A stretch of DNA of 32,851 nt from an uncultured Scytonema sp. (GTDB taxonomy: Bacteria > Cyanobacteriota > Cyanobacteriia > Cyanobacteriales > Nostocaceae), in contig CALMVQ010000379.1 in the NCBI GenBank assembly GCA_937873135.1, positions 1 to 32,851 on the forward strand, written 5' to 3'. Positions 24,711 to 32,851 of the stretch are shown here, one piece after another (the stretch's first letter is position 1; each line of letters starts with the position of its first letter). Made by a program: the position numbers and the translations under genes. The notes under the pieces were generated by a model that was not told the DNA's origin, did no database searches, and worked only from the letters and a program-made list of their open reading frames with translations.

Positions 24711-25467
24711 TTCCTGCTCCATAAGATGTCCGTAATGGTAAACGAATCTGTTCGGGTAACTGGGGAAATTGCATTTTGAACTTTTTCCAAGCATCTCCTG
24801 CTGTTTCCCTATACTCACCACGCAGTTGTGCCTGACTCACCAAACTGACTGGCGGCATCACAATGCGGTTGTACAGTAGTATTTGGGTATCGGTTGGTAA
24901 GTCGAGAGGGTTTAATGGGTGTAAGCAGACATATTCCCCTGACTTAACTTGAATTAGCGAATCGGGAATTTTTACCACCTCAACATGAGTTTTGGCAGCC
25001 CATTTCCCCAGACGTATCCAACGCGGGAAGTTAATCGCTTCGGGTGCAATAATATATGTGCGATATAAGCTGCCAACAGCCAATTCTTTTGCCCGCCCGT
25101 AGTTAATCGGATAATTTTTATCTGCCCCTTTATCACCAAACTGTTTTGACTTACCATAGTAAGTTACCTGGGCAGCTTTGAAAGTGTTAATTTGGTAGGA
25201 CCAAGTTATTGGTTGTGCTGGAAATACATAAATTCCCGCTTGATTTAAATGCAGAAGATTTTGTTCGGCTTTGCTATCCAAATATGTGGGTTGCTGTGCC
25301 ATTTCTCCTTGAAGGCGATAGGCTTGGGGAATATATTTGATTCCGAATAATGCAAAACTCAGTGCCCAGTTGTGCAAATATTTTTCGGTTTCATAGAGAA
25401 TTCCCATCTCTCGCGTGGCAAAAAAGACATTGTCATGCAATGTGAGAGTGCAATAGTAAAGTGTCAT
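24691..25467 (-). CDS. csc1: Type I-D Cascade subunit Csc1 (Cas5 group)
   Basis: A 258-residue RAMP protein that caps the 5' handle of the crRNA in the type I-D effector complex. It has no enzyme motif. The N-terminal strand (YYCTLTLHDNVFFATREMG), the segment QAGIYVFPAQPITWSYQINTFKAAQVTYYGK and the context identify it. It starts at an ATG 260 bases after csc2, the only sizeable gap in the operon. It overlaps the start of cas6. Confidence 0.92.
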   Translation of the reverse strand: MTLYYCTLTLHDNVFFATREMGILYETEKYLHNWALSFALFGIKYIPQAYRLQGEMAQQPTYLDSKAEQNLLHLNQAGIYVFPAQPITWSYQINTFKAAQVTYYGKSKQFGDKGADKNYPINYGRAKELAVGSLYRTYIIAPEAINFPRWIRLGKWAAKTHVEVVKIPDSLIQVKSGEYVCLHPLNPLDLPTDTQILLYNRIVMPPVSLVSQAQLRGEYRETAGDAWKKFKMQFPQLPEQIRLPLRTSYGAGNVAATV

Positions 25468-25727
25468 ATGTGCTATAAATTGTGAACACTGCCTTTGTAA
25501 TAAACCGCCTTGGCTGACGCCACGTCTGACGACGAACGCGCAGCGTCTCGCAGAGAAGACGCCAAGGTAGCCAAGGTAGCCAAGGTAGCCAAGGTAAGAA
25601 AGAGAGAACTTATAGCGATTTTCAACTGAGTAGGGGTGAACGGTCGTCGTTCGCCTTTACAATATGATGTACCTCACACAAATGAACATCGCTATAGTTC
25701 ATGAATTATGAAGGATTGCTGTATTAC
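25468..25727. repeat. Intra-operon gap with dispersed repeat (family B, copy 2)
   Basis: Between csc2 and csc1. At 25502-25611 it holds the GCAGCGTCTC/AGAAGACGCC repeat seen at 2438-2530, here with four tandem GCCAAGGTA units (9-base period, about 25561-25596), then AAGAAAGAGAGAAC. No gene or internal promoter is obvious. Confidence 0.75.
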
Positions 25728-26717
25728 CTACTTGCCTTTTTTCTTCAAGGCACCAAATGATTCTGCATAGGCTTTGGTTTGCCCGTAAAGTGCTGTCATA
25801 TTTTCAAGCGATCGCATTTCGTCTTGATACAGGGTGCTGATTTCATGAACTAAATCATCCAACTGCGAACCAAAAATTAGATGTGCTTTGCGTACAGGTT
25901 CGTCATTCAATAAGGTATTTGCCACGGTTTGTGCCTGATGCAAGATATCGCCGATTGGAGTATCAATGTCGCCTTTTAATTTTAATGCATCGTAGAGAGC
26001 CTGAGTATAATGCAAATTGCTGAATATTTCCCCATCACAAAAGGCAATTCCGGCGATGTAGTTTCGCATTGTTCCTGTGCGTGATTCCTGTGCGCCGTAA
26101 CGTTTTGTCCGCAGCAAGTTACCTAATACGTAAATAAACCCTTCATAAGTTGTATCTCGTAAGGTTTCGATAGTTGGAAATGTCACTTCTGGAATGACAT
26201 GATCTAATTCGTTAATAGCACTCCGCATCTCTCCTGCTTCACTCATTGTTCCACCTTCAAAAGGTGCATTGAAAGTAAAACTGCGGTGTGATTGTTCGTA
26301 ATTGTTCAGAGAAAATGCCGAATCAGAGTGAACCTTGGAACGTTCTGAACCGCCATCACCTATTGCAAATCCATAGATAATACAGTCAGGGCATTTTTTA
26401 CAGGATTGTTCCCCATTATATTCACAGTACTTCTCCTTGTTTGATTTATCAGCAGTGGTAAGGTTGAGTGCGCGAAGTAATTCTCTTCCTGCAAGGCGTT
26501 CGGGGGTGGTTTGCTTGCGCTTGAACATCACCAAACGGCTGATTTTTTCTTTGTTCTCCAATCCGGCTTGTGTTCGTGCGGTGTTGAGAATACCATCAGT
26601 TTGAAAGACTGGAAATGATTGACTGTGGCGTAGCATAATAAAGTGGATGTACTTCCCTGTAGCCAAGCGAGGAAATGCCGATTGAAAGTGTGGTTTTAAG
26701 CTTTCTAAAACTGTCAT
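25728..26717 (-). CDS. csc2: Type I-D Cascade backbone subunit Csc2 (Cas7 group)
   Basis: A 329-residue RAMP protein that polymerises along the crRNA spacer to form the effector backbone. It has the Csc2-type zinc-binding Cys cluster (C98, C106, C109, C112 in YCEYNGEQSCKKCPDC), the FTFNAPFEGGTMSEAGEMRSAINELDHV segment and TKRYGAQESRTGTMRNYI typical of the family. The ATG overlaps the cas10d stop (ATGA), so they are coupled. Translation ends well before csc1. Confidence 0.95.
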   Translation of the reverse strand: MTVLESLKPHFQSAFPRLATGKYIHFIMLRHSQSFPVFQTDGILNTARTQAGLENKEKISRLVMFKRKQTTPERLAGRELLRALNLTTADKSNKEKYCEYNGEQSCKKCPDCIIYGFAIGDGGSERSKVHSDSAFSLNNYEQSHRSFTFNAPFEGGTMSEAGEMRSAINELDHVIPEVTFPTIETLRDTTYEGFIYVLGNLLRTKRYGAQESRTGTMRNYIAGIAFCDGEIFSNLHYTQALYDALKLKGDIDTPIGDILHQAQTVANTLLNDEPVRKAHLIFGSQLDDLVHEISTLYQDEMRSLENMTALYGQTKAYAESFGALKKKGK

Positions 26718-29665
26718 GATTCTTCTCCCAATGATTCAGATTTTGATGAATTTTCTTGTAACTCCAACCAACGATAGGTAAATTCGGCACCGGATTTGAT
26801 CCGATTGCGATTTTCTTGTAACAAGGCGCGATCGCCTTTATAAAGTTCGAGAAACAACTCTTGAACGCAAATCGTCATAAAAGTGTGAATGGCTGTCAAC
26901 TCCCTAATTTCTCTTGTGGCTCTATCTACAGATTTATCCATCATCAATGGACGTTTGTAGACTTCCTGACGTTGAATGGCATCTTTAATTTGTCCGGCTG
27001 CTTGTAAAATTAAATCCTCCTGAGCAACTTGTTGCGGTACGCTAAGAATGACTTCCAAAGCCTTGGATAGGGGCAGCAATATTGTGTGACTTGATTCGCG
27101 TAAATTAGCTTGGTAAAATGTGCGGTATTGTCGCACTAATTTTTCCATGAGTTTCATTAAATAACTTCCTCCTGTTTTGACTGAGTCATCTTCTGTTTCT
27201 ACCCAGAATTGGGTATATTGCCAGTAACGTTTAACTTCTTCATGAGTGGGAGGTCTTTTTTCGGAGCGCAATCTTTCTTCAGCTAAAGCAAAAATATTCA
27301 GGACATTGGTGCTAACTTCTCGGACAGTTTTAATCAAATCTCGCCACTTAGCATCAGGTGGTGAACTACGGGTGTCTAAATGCAAGCTATAGGCAATCAT
27401 AAGCCGTTGTAATGCAGTGGAGAAATCTTGAATTCGTAAGGAGGTTGATAAACCTAATAAGTTCCAAAATCCAGCAGGGCCATCAAGAATTACGGATTCT
27501 TTAAAGTCGCTATCACTGTTATAAAGCGGTACAGAACTGCTGGTAGCTATGACTTTCACTCCCAGTAACATGGGAAGCATTAAGGCGATGAAAGCAGGTT
27601 GTACCCAAGCATCTGTAAGGGTTTTACCGCGTGTTACTGTATAACTCATTGCCATAAATGGCAAATTCTCTTTAGCATATTTGTGTTGCTCTTTCTCAAA
27701 TCGACCTGATTCTGGTTCATCTAATAACCAGTTCATAGATTGCAGTCCGCTAGAATTCATTCCGGCTTCTAACCATTTTTTACGTATATCCCAAAGATTG
27801 ATTTGCTTCATATTGTTTGTCAACAATTTGATAGCAGTAGCAGTTTGGGGTGAATAAACGTAGGCGGGGAAAATGTATAAAAATATCGGTTGCTGTTCTT
27901 CGAGTTTCCCTGCTTGTACTGACCAGAAAGCTTGACGTAGGAGCATTTCTAAAGCCCAGATTTTAGAAATACCTCGTTTAATTTGCCGCCCACCAAGGGA
28001 ATTTTTATTACTGTACTGCTGGGGTTTAAATAATACCACAGAATCCATTTGGTCTTCTGATTCAAATTCCCCAGAACTAAGAGAACAAATTGGTTGTTTG
28101 GCTGCTTTAGTTTTAGCGTCAGTATATGCCGCAAATTCAGCTGCAAACGCTGGATTTTCAGTTTCCCATCCTTTGACTTCTAAATATTGAGTTAAATAAC
28201 GATAAAAGATTTCGCGGATGGGACTGTCATGTTCTGGCAGTAAGTTGCGATCGCTTGCCCAAGTCGCCAAATCTTCTGCCCATTGATTAAGTTTTTCGGA
28301 AACATCTTCCAGGTTCAGTGTGGCATGATCAGCAATATAATGAGCTGCGACTTGATACCAACCATAATAGACTCCTCCTGCCTGTACTTGTGTTTGTTCT
28401 GGTGAGATTTTGTCTTGGAGTTCTAAAGTATTTAGTATCCAAGTGATATATTCGGGAGAATTACTAAAAAATTCCTTTTGGGTGATAAAGATAAATTCAG
28501 CAATGCGATCAGCACGGATATCTGCACCTTGAAGGAGAAATTCTTTTTCGGATTCAGTTAAAAATAACTTTTCTAAACGTTTGGGTGTTGCCGGATCTTT
28601 TATGTTATTGACACGGGCTGCAATCACGTTTGGAAGTTGGGGAATCAGTTCGGCAGCAGAAAATAATTCCAAGGTTTGGGGAGCAACTTTTACTCCCTTC
28701 CCATCCCGTTTAAAGCCGATGTCTCCACCCAGCATTCTACTTCCGAGAACACTGCTTACCTGCTGCCAAATATAACCTTGGAGTTCTAATTGTTCGGGAG
28801 TTTCGCTATCCTGAGGTGCGAGATATACGACACCTTGGGCAAAAAATAAGATTGGTTCCCATTCCATCTCCTTGGCAAAAATCACTGTGGCATTGTGGAT
28901 ACCGTTCGTTAGAATGCCCAAAGTGTCTCGCAGACGGTGATAGACTAATTGTTTGTGAATACCCAGAGAACGTAGGTGATCGCGCAGGCGATCGCCTCCT
29001 GATTTCGTATCAATCTCTCCAGGATCTTTCAAGTGAACAGCAATGTCTCCAAAACCGAGGAGATGACGTAACGGCAGCTTGAGGCGACGAGAATCATTGA
29101 TTTTAAACTTGGGCCAGTTGGCAGGTATAATATTAGTCCCATGTTTAAACTGGGTATTTTGTGCTAAAAAAGCAATGTCCGAAAGATATTCCCGCCACTT
29201 CAACCAAAATAAGTCAAAATTCAGTTTTTCACCTAATTCTTGACAAACTTCCAGAATTTCTGTAACATCAGCAGCATGAGGAGGTTTTTTAGCTTGAGCG
29301 CGACAATGTTTGTCATAATCATGCAGGGTGATTCCCAAACAGAGTAGTCGCTTTTCGATATCTGACAAAGATAAATCTTGTCTTAAGTATGGAATTAAGT
29401 TCCAAGATGTCAGTAAGGCATTCAATACATGTACCATTAAACTTTGGTCAGGATTTTGTGACCATTCCCGAGATTTTTCTCCAGCATATTTATCGCCAAT
29501 TTGACATAAAATTTGATAATGTACTGCTTCCGAACCTCCTAAGGCAGTCGATAGAGCAAATTCTCTTTCCAATGCTGGTAGTACAGTTTCGATATACGAA
29601 CGCAGAATAAGATCTGTGTCTGCTGGTAAGGTTTCAATCAGCAGAGTTTGTAGTAGAGTCGGCAT
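26714..29665 (-). CDS. cas10d: Type I-D large subunit Cas10d (Csc3) with HD nuclease domain
   Basis: The hallmark of type I-D: a Cas10-like large subunit that carries the HD nuclease missing from Cas3'. The HD residues are visible near the N terminus: a His in MVHVLNALLTSW (about 79), then GITLHDYDKHC with HD (about 115-116) and a further His. The long middle and C-terminal parts (palm-like and helical, including LLGFGDIAVHLKDP and AIRRANEL-like segments) show no GGDD cyclase motif that I can find. I use the ATG at 29665 (983 residues) instead of a TTG at 29695 that would overlap cas3. Confidence 0.94.
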   Translation of the reverse strand: MPTLLQTLLIETLPADTDLILRSYIETVLPALEREFALSTALGGSEAVHYQILCQIGDKYAGEKSREWSQNPDQSLMVHVLNALLTSWNLIPYLRQDLSLSDIEKRLLCLGITLHDYDKHCRAQAKKPPHAADVTEILEVCQELGEKLNFDLFWLKWREYLSDIAFLAQNTQFKHGTNIIPANWPKFKINDSRRLKLPLRHLLGFGDIAVHLKDPGEIDTKSGGDRLRDHLRSLGIHKQLVYHRLRDTLGILTNGIHNATVIFAKEMEWEPILFFAQGVVYLAPQDSETPEQLELQGYIWQQVSSVLGSRMLGGDIGFKRDGKGVKVAPQTLELFSAAELIPQLPNVIAARVNNIKDPATPKRLEKLFLTESEKEFLLQGADIRADRIAEFIFITQKEFFSNSPEYITWILNTLELQDKISPEQTQVQAGGVYYGWYQVAAHYIADHATLNLEDVSEKLNQWAEDLATWASDRNLLPEHDSPIREIFYRYLTQYLEVKGWETENPAFAAEFAAYTDAKTKAAKQPICSLSSGEFESEDQMDSVVLFKPQQYSNKNSLGGRQIKRGISKIWALEMLLRQAFWSVQAGKLEEQQPIFLYIFPAYVYSPQTATAIKLLTNNMKQINLWDIRKKWLEAGMNSSGLQSMNWLLDEPESGRFEKEQHKYAKENLPFMAMSYTVTRGKTLTDAWVQPAFIALMLPMLLGVKVIATSSSVPLYNSDSDFKESVILDGPAGFWNLLGLSTSLRIQDFSTALQRLMIAYSLHLDTRSSPPDAKWRDLIKTVREVSTNVLNIFALAEERLRSEKRPPTHEEVKRYWQYTQFWVETEDDSVKTGGSYLMKLMEKLVRQYRTFYQANLRESSHTILLPLSKALEVILSVPQQVAQEDLILQAAGQIKDAIQRQEVYKRPLMMDKSVDRATREIRELTAIHTFMTICVQELFLELYKGDRALLQENRNRIKSGAEFTYRWLELQENSSKSESLGEES

Positions 29666-29675
29666 GAAGATTTCT

Positions 29676-31859
29676 CTAAAAAATTGATGATTCAAATCGG
29701 GTAGAGTAGAACTTTTTTAATTTTCCACCCAAAGCGGCTAACAGTAAGGCATCTTGGTTAAAAGCACAGGCATAGGTTTCCTCGGAAGCATCGGTGAGTC
29801 GATATAAGCCAAAAAGAGGGCTGAGGTTAAGGGTTTTACTAACTTCCCAGTGACTTGTAGGTGAATCTTTACGAACGGGAACTAGAAAAGCAAGTATTTT
29901 CTTTTGTTTCAAGCAAGCGATCGCCTCAGATTGAGGATGTCCGATTAAACTTAGCTTGTCTACTAAGGAAAGTTCACCACACTTCAATTCGCTACTCTTG
30001 CGGTTGCAATGCAAGCTGAGATGAAATCGTTCGTTCACCCAACTTTGAACGCGAAGATAAACCTTGATATAGTCATCGGGAAATTCTTCTTCTCCATGAC
30101 TGGATTGAGAAGCTGCTTGCAAGAATGTTTCTCTGTCTGTGACTTCTACCAATGCATAAGGTAAAACTCTCAGTAAGTCATAAGTATAAAAGCGATGATT
30201 CTCCCAAACAGCAGCTTGGAGAGTTGAACCACCTCGGAAACGCAAAAGTTCGTTTTGGATGGCTTTGCCAACATCATTATACTGTAAAGCAAACCACTGC
30301 TTGCGTGCAGATTCCAGATTTTGTCGGTAGACACGCTGCAAATCTTCAGTCATGCGATCGCGCACTTGTTGACTGACTTTGGCATTTTCCTGACTCATTC
30401 GTGCCAGCATTCCCTGTGCTTGCAATGCACCCCAACGTTGACTATATTGATGAAATTCTTTAGGTGGATCAAAAGCATAGGCGATCGCATCGATTAATTC
30501 ACCTCTTTCCATACTTGGAGTGAGTTTTTCAAGCAATCTCGCCATCACCCAAGGCGTATGACTAGGAATCAAAAGAAAAGCTTTGTACGCAGAAAACCCA
30601 GAATGTCGTCCCAAACGACCCAAACGTTGTACGATGGTTGCTGAATCACTACTCTCAAAAATCAACAGGTGAATTTTAAAGTCAACGCCAACATCCACCG
30701 CAGATGTTCCCACAACCAAAACTGGCTGGTGGCTATCTTTGAGTTGAGTTTGGGTTTGTAACCTTTCTTGACGATCAATGCGTCCACTGATTTCTCTAAC
30801 GATGACTCCTGGCAGTAATTTCTGAAGTTGACGAGCGATCGTACCCGCCTTGGCAACAGAATTGACAATAATCAACCCTCTGCCTTTTGCTTCTGCATCC
30901 AAAATTTCTTGAATGCGAGAAGCCATTTCAGTCAGCCATGAAAGCGTATCTGTCTCTTTTAATTCCACAAACTCCAGTTCAACAGGTTGTAGAATTTGCC
31001 GATAGCCGGGAGAATTTTCATTCGGCTGGAAAATAAGTGGCAACTCAGAGAGTGGAAGTTCCAGAAGTTGGGAATAACCAGGAATATTTTTATCCGCATA
31101 AACCCCTTCCACAGCTTCAACACGAAACCCGGTTTGGCGCAGTTGTTCAATAAAATCTGATTTAGGTGTTGCCGAAGTAAACAAAAAACGCCTTGGGCGT
31201 GACTGATTTTCCTGAGTACGGCGGATGAGTGTGATACTGTTCAAAACCGCAGCTTCTTGATGCTGGCCAAAAATATGAAACTCATCAAACACCCATAAAT
31301 CAGGCCATTCTGCCAATGCTAGAGGTAGCAAGTCATGACCATAAGCCGCATCTCGATACTGAAAGTGAGTGATATAATGAAAAATATCAGGATTTGTCAG
31401 CAGAAATGGCTTTTGTTGGATAGCTAGTAACAGTTCTTGAAACTTATTGCTTTTTTCTGCTTGCTTTACCCGACGACTTAACTCTGCACCAAACAGGCGA
31501 TCAACTCGTTGCGAAGCATCCAAACCGAACACTTCGTGATAATGTTTTTGCTGTTGAGTTTGGTCTTCTACCAATTCAATGGTAGGATATTGACTCATAA
31601 TCCGAAAACTTGGGTTCAGCAGTCCCGGTAAAGAAGCACCTAGAGATTTCCCATCTCCAGTTGCAGATTTGTTAAAAATAATGTCAGCTTCTCCTTGAAC
31701 AACAGCAGCATAAGTTTTTGCCTGATGAGAGGAGAGGGGACATGTGTAACCTTCTGGAGGTTTTAGCTTGTCTGCTTGGCAAATTTCTTTGCATCCCAGC
31801 AGACACTTACCTACACCTGCATTGAGTTCGGAGTAGAGAGGGTGTAACAACACTTTCAC
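29676..31859 (-). CDS. cas3: Type I-D helicase Cas3' (no HD domain)
   Basis: A 727-residue superfamily 2 helicase recruited to target-bound Cascade to unwind DNA. Walker A is SATGDGKS (65-72), Walker B FDEFH (191-195), motif III FTSATPK, motif VI QRLGRLGRHSG. There is no HD domain, which agrees with Cas10d carrying it. Cysteines at the N terminus (CLLGCKEICQ and YTCPLS) may form a zinc site. The start is a GTG at 31859 without a strong ribosome site. It is the first gene of the cas operon; cas10d follows after 10 bases. Confidence 0.95.
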   Translation of the reverse strand: MKVLLHPLYSELNAGVGKCLLGCKEICQADKLKPPEGYTCPLSSHQAKTYAAVVQGEADIIFNKSATGDGKSLGASLPGLLNPSFRIMSQYPTIELVEDQTQQQKHYHEVFGLDASQRVDRLFGAELSRRVKQAEKSNKFQELLLAIQQKPFLLTNPDIFHYITHFQYRDAAYGHDLLPLALAEWPDLWVFDEFHIFGQHQEAAVLNSITLIRRTQENQSRPRRFLFTSATPKSDFIEQLRQTGFRVEAVEGVYADKNIPGYSQLLELPLSELPLIFQPNENSPGYRQILQPVELEFVELKETDTLSWLTEMASRIQEILDAEAKGRGLIIVNSVAKAGTIARQLQKLLPGVIVREISGRIDRQERLQTQTQLKDSHQPVLVVGTSAVDVGVDFKIHLLIFESSDSATIVQRLGRLGRHSGFSAYKAFLLIPSHTPWVMARLLEKLTPSMERGELIDAIAYAFDPPKEFHQYSQRWGALQAQGMLARMSQENAKVSQQVRDRMTEDLQRVYRQNLESARKQWFALQYNDVGKAIQNELLRFRGGSTLQAAVWENHRFYTYDLLRVLPYALVEVTDRETFLQAASQSSHGEEEFPDDYIKVYLRVQSWVNERFHLSLHCNRKSSELKCGELSLVDKLSLIGHPQSEAIACLKQKKILAFLVPVRKDSPTSHWEVSKTLNLSPLFGLYRLTDASEETYACAFNQDALLLAALGGKLKKFYSTRFESSIF

Positions 31860-31889
31860 AGCAATCTGGGTATCTCGATTTCTCCCAGA

Positions 31890-31920
31890 ATATTACCCAT
31901 TTCAAAACAATCGTAGTCAA
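31890..31920 (-). promoter_or_regulatory. Possible promoter of the cas operon
   Basis: On the minus strand TTGACT (31920-31915), 19 bases, TAATAT (31895-31890), about 30 bases before the cas3 start. Spacing is longer than ideal. It is the best candidate I see upstream of the operon. Confidence 0.3.
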
Positions 31921-32361
31921 AAAATGATAACTTCTCAAAATAAGGGGAGATTTCCGAAAAGTAAAGATTTATCTTAAAATTTGGCATTTTTGCAATTTTT
32001 GTGATGATAGCTAAAGCTTTTATTTTCAACTAAGCTAAAGCCTGAGGTGACACAAACAAAACCTGTGAAGGCTGACTAATTAGGCGCTTTATATACAGAC
32101 AAGATATGATTTTGGATATTTTTACTCCTTTCCAGCGCGAAGAATATCTATTTAATTAACCTCAAAGACGAGGCCGCGCTACAGGCGGCTTATATCACGT
32201 TCGCCTAATTACTTATAAATAAAAGATAGGCTCGTAGTTGCGCTTTAGCGCTCTTGATAGTTTTGAGCGCTAAAGCGCAACTACAAACTCTTTTATGAGT
32301 GTTCAACCGAACTTGATATTAGCCTGCTCTCACGGCGACTCCGTCGCAAATGTATCAGTGT
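31921..32361. other. Gene-free region between cas3 and array 2
   Basis: AT-rich sequence upstream of cas3, then the family C hairpin (32234-32284) and CACGGCGACTCCGTCGC (about 32332-32347), a small palindromic repeat. No gene, including no regulator gene, is seen. Confidence 0.55.
32234..32284. repeat. GTAGTTG hairpin repeat (family C, copy 2)
   Basis: Perfect 20-base arms beginning GTAGTTGCGCTTTAGCGCTC at 32234 and ending at 32284, with an 11-base loop. It is the better-preserved relative of the copy at 18707-18759. Confidence 0.9.
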
Positions 32362-32391
32362 TAGACAAGGAGGAGATAATTGCCGTATGAT
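32362..32391 (+). promoter_or_regulatory. Promoter of CRISPR array 2
   Basis: TAGACA (32362-32367), 18 bases, TATGAT (32386-32391). Each hexamer is one base from consensus. Flanks match the array 1 promoter (AGACAAG, and TGA right after the -10). Confidence 0.65.
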
Positions 32392-32598
32392 GAACCTAGC
32401 CCACAAAATTGGCGGGTCAAAGCGCGGGCGAAAAACCCCCTACTCCTGCCAAATCTTCAGAACCTAGATAATTCAATAGCTTTGGTAATTTCGATACTTT
32501 TGGTTTCGCTATTCACAGGTTCCCAAAATGGACTTTTAAAATAGACATGCCAAAATAGCCTGTACAAATCAGTCTCTGATTGGGTTACAGGTGACGGG
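32392..32598 (+). promoter_or_regulatory. Leader of CRISPR array 2
   Basis: About 200 bases homologous to the leader of array 1 (see that entry for shared blocks), oriented on the plus strand and ending GACGGG directly before the first repeat. Confidence 0.85.
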
Positions 32599-32783
32599 GT
32601 TTTAAATCAATGATTCCTGGCAACGGGATTGAAACAAAGCAAGTATGAAACCAAAACGTAAAGCCGCCCCTGGTTTTAAATCAATGATTCCTGGCAACGG
32701 GATTGAAACAGTTAATTTCGGTGCTTGGCAGAGAAAGGTAATTGGTGTTTTAAATCAATGATTCCTGGCAACGGGATTGAAAC
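32599..32783 (+). CRISPR. CRISPR array 2 (start), variant type I-D repeat
   Basis: Three 37-base repeats at 32599, 32673 and 32747 with two 37-base spacers. The repeat, GTTTTAAATCAATGATTCC to GGGATTGAAAC, differs from that of array 1 at three positions (1, 5 and 20 of the transcribed repeat). The last turns a C-G stem pair into U-G and keeps the hairpin and the AUUGAAAC handle. It is transcribed on the plus strand. After the third repeat, 37 bases lead to GTTTAATAAAAAATTC at 32821, which could be a degenerate last repeat, but the window ends there. Confidence 0.95.
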
Positions 32784-32851
32784 GAAAAATGTAACAGACA
32801 CTAGTAGACGGAGAATTCCTGTTTAATAAAAAATTCAACGAGACCACGATA

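Noticed and set aside
26714-29665. Cyclase (GGDD) activity in Cas10d
   Set aside because: I could not find a GGDD-type motif, and type I-D systems are not known for cyclic oligoadenylate signalling.
32388-32468. Small forward frame (MMNLAHKIGG and onward, 26 codons) after an AAGGAGGAGA ribosome-like site
   Set aside because: It lies in the leader of array 2, whose homologue at array 1 has no matching frame; the purine-rich stretch is part of the conserved promoter spacer.

Overview
The window looks like chromosomal DNA of a cyanobacterium, probably a filamentous (Nostoc-like) one. GCGATCGC (HIP1) octamers are frequent. Intergenic gaps are long and full of short dispersed inverted repeats. 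Best family matches (Ser/Thr kinase with membrane tail, HicBA, Rab-like GTPase beside a hybrid kinase, type I-D CRISPR-Cas) are of cyanobacterial type. Species cannot be fixed from the sequence alone.

Left part (1-9190), housekeeping and small accessory genes: a Ser/Thr protein kinase, msrA (-), a PD-(D/E)XK-like hypothetical protein, a cupin, a C(X)5R phosphatase-like protein, a hicB-hicA toxin-antitoxin pair, and tsaB (+) convergent with argD (-). Between tsaB and argD lies a tandem array of 74-bp units whose GTAGGGGCGGG termini supply the stop codon of both genes. A K+ channel/RCK protein follows. tsaB itself carries an in-frame dispersed-repeat insertion.

Middle (9190-20340): an MMADHC-like protein (-), and an IsrB-like RuvC protein (-) of the IscB/OMEGA family with a probable omega RNA (HEARO-like) upstream that starts right after an ATGA. 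Then exbB-exbD (-), degraded toxin-antitoxin remnants, a Rab-like small GTPase followed by a hybrid histidine kinase whose receiver domain is cut off, an O-methyltransferase remnant, and a glutathione-dependent formaldehyde detoxification pair (frmA, fghA) separated by a methyltransferase fragment. A GC-rich XRE-regulator remnant ends in a near-perfect palindrome whose relative is inserted in frame inside isrB.

Right part (20340-32851): a complete type I-D CRISPR-Cas locus, all on the minus strand in the order cas3', cas10d (HD nuclease), csc2 (Cas7), csc1 (Cas5), cas6, cas4, cas1, cas2. A 19-repeat array follows with one extra decayed repeat inside it. A second array with a variant repeat starts at the right edge on the plus strand. 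The two arrays point away from the cas operon and have homologous leaders and promoter-like elements. The promoter of array 1 lies inside the 3' end of cas2. Together Cas4-Cas1-Cas2 would insert spacers at both leaders, Cas6 would cut both precursor RNAs, and Csc1/Csc2/Cas10d with Cas3' would carry out interference.
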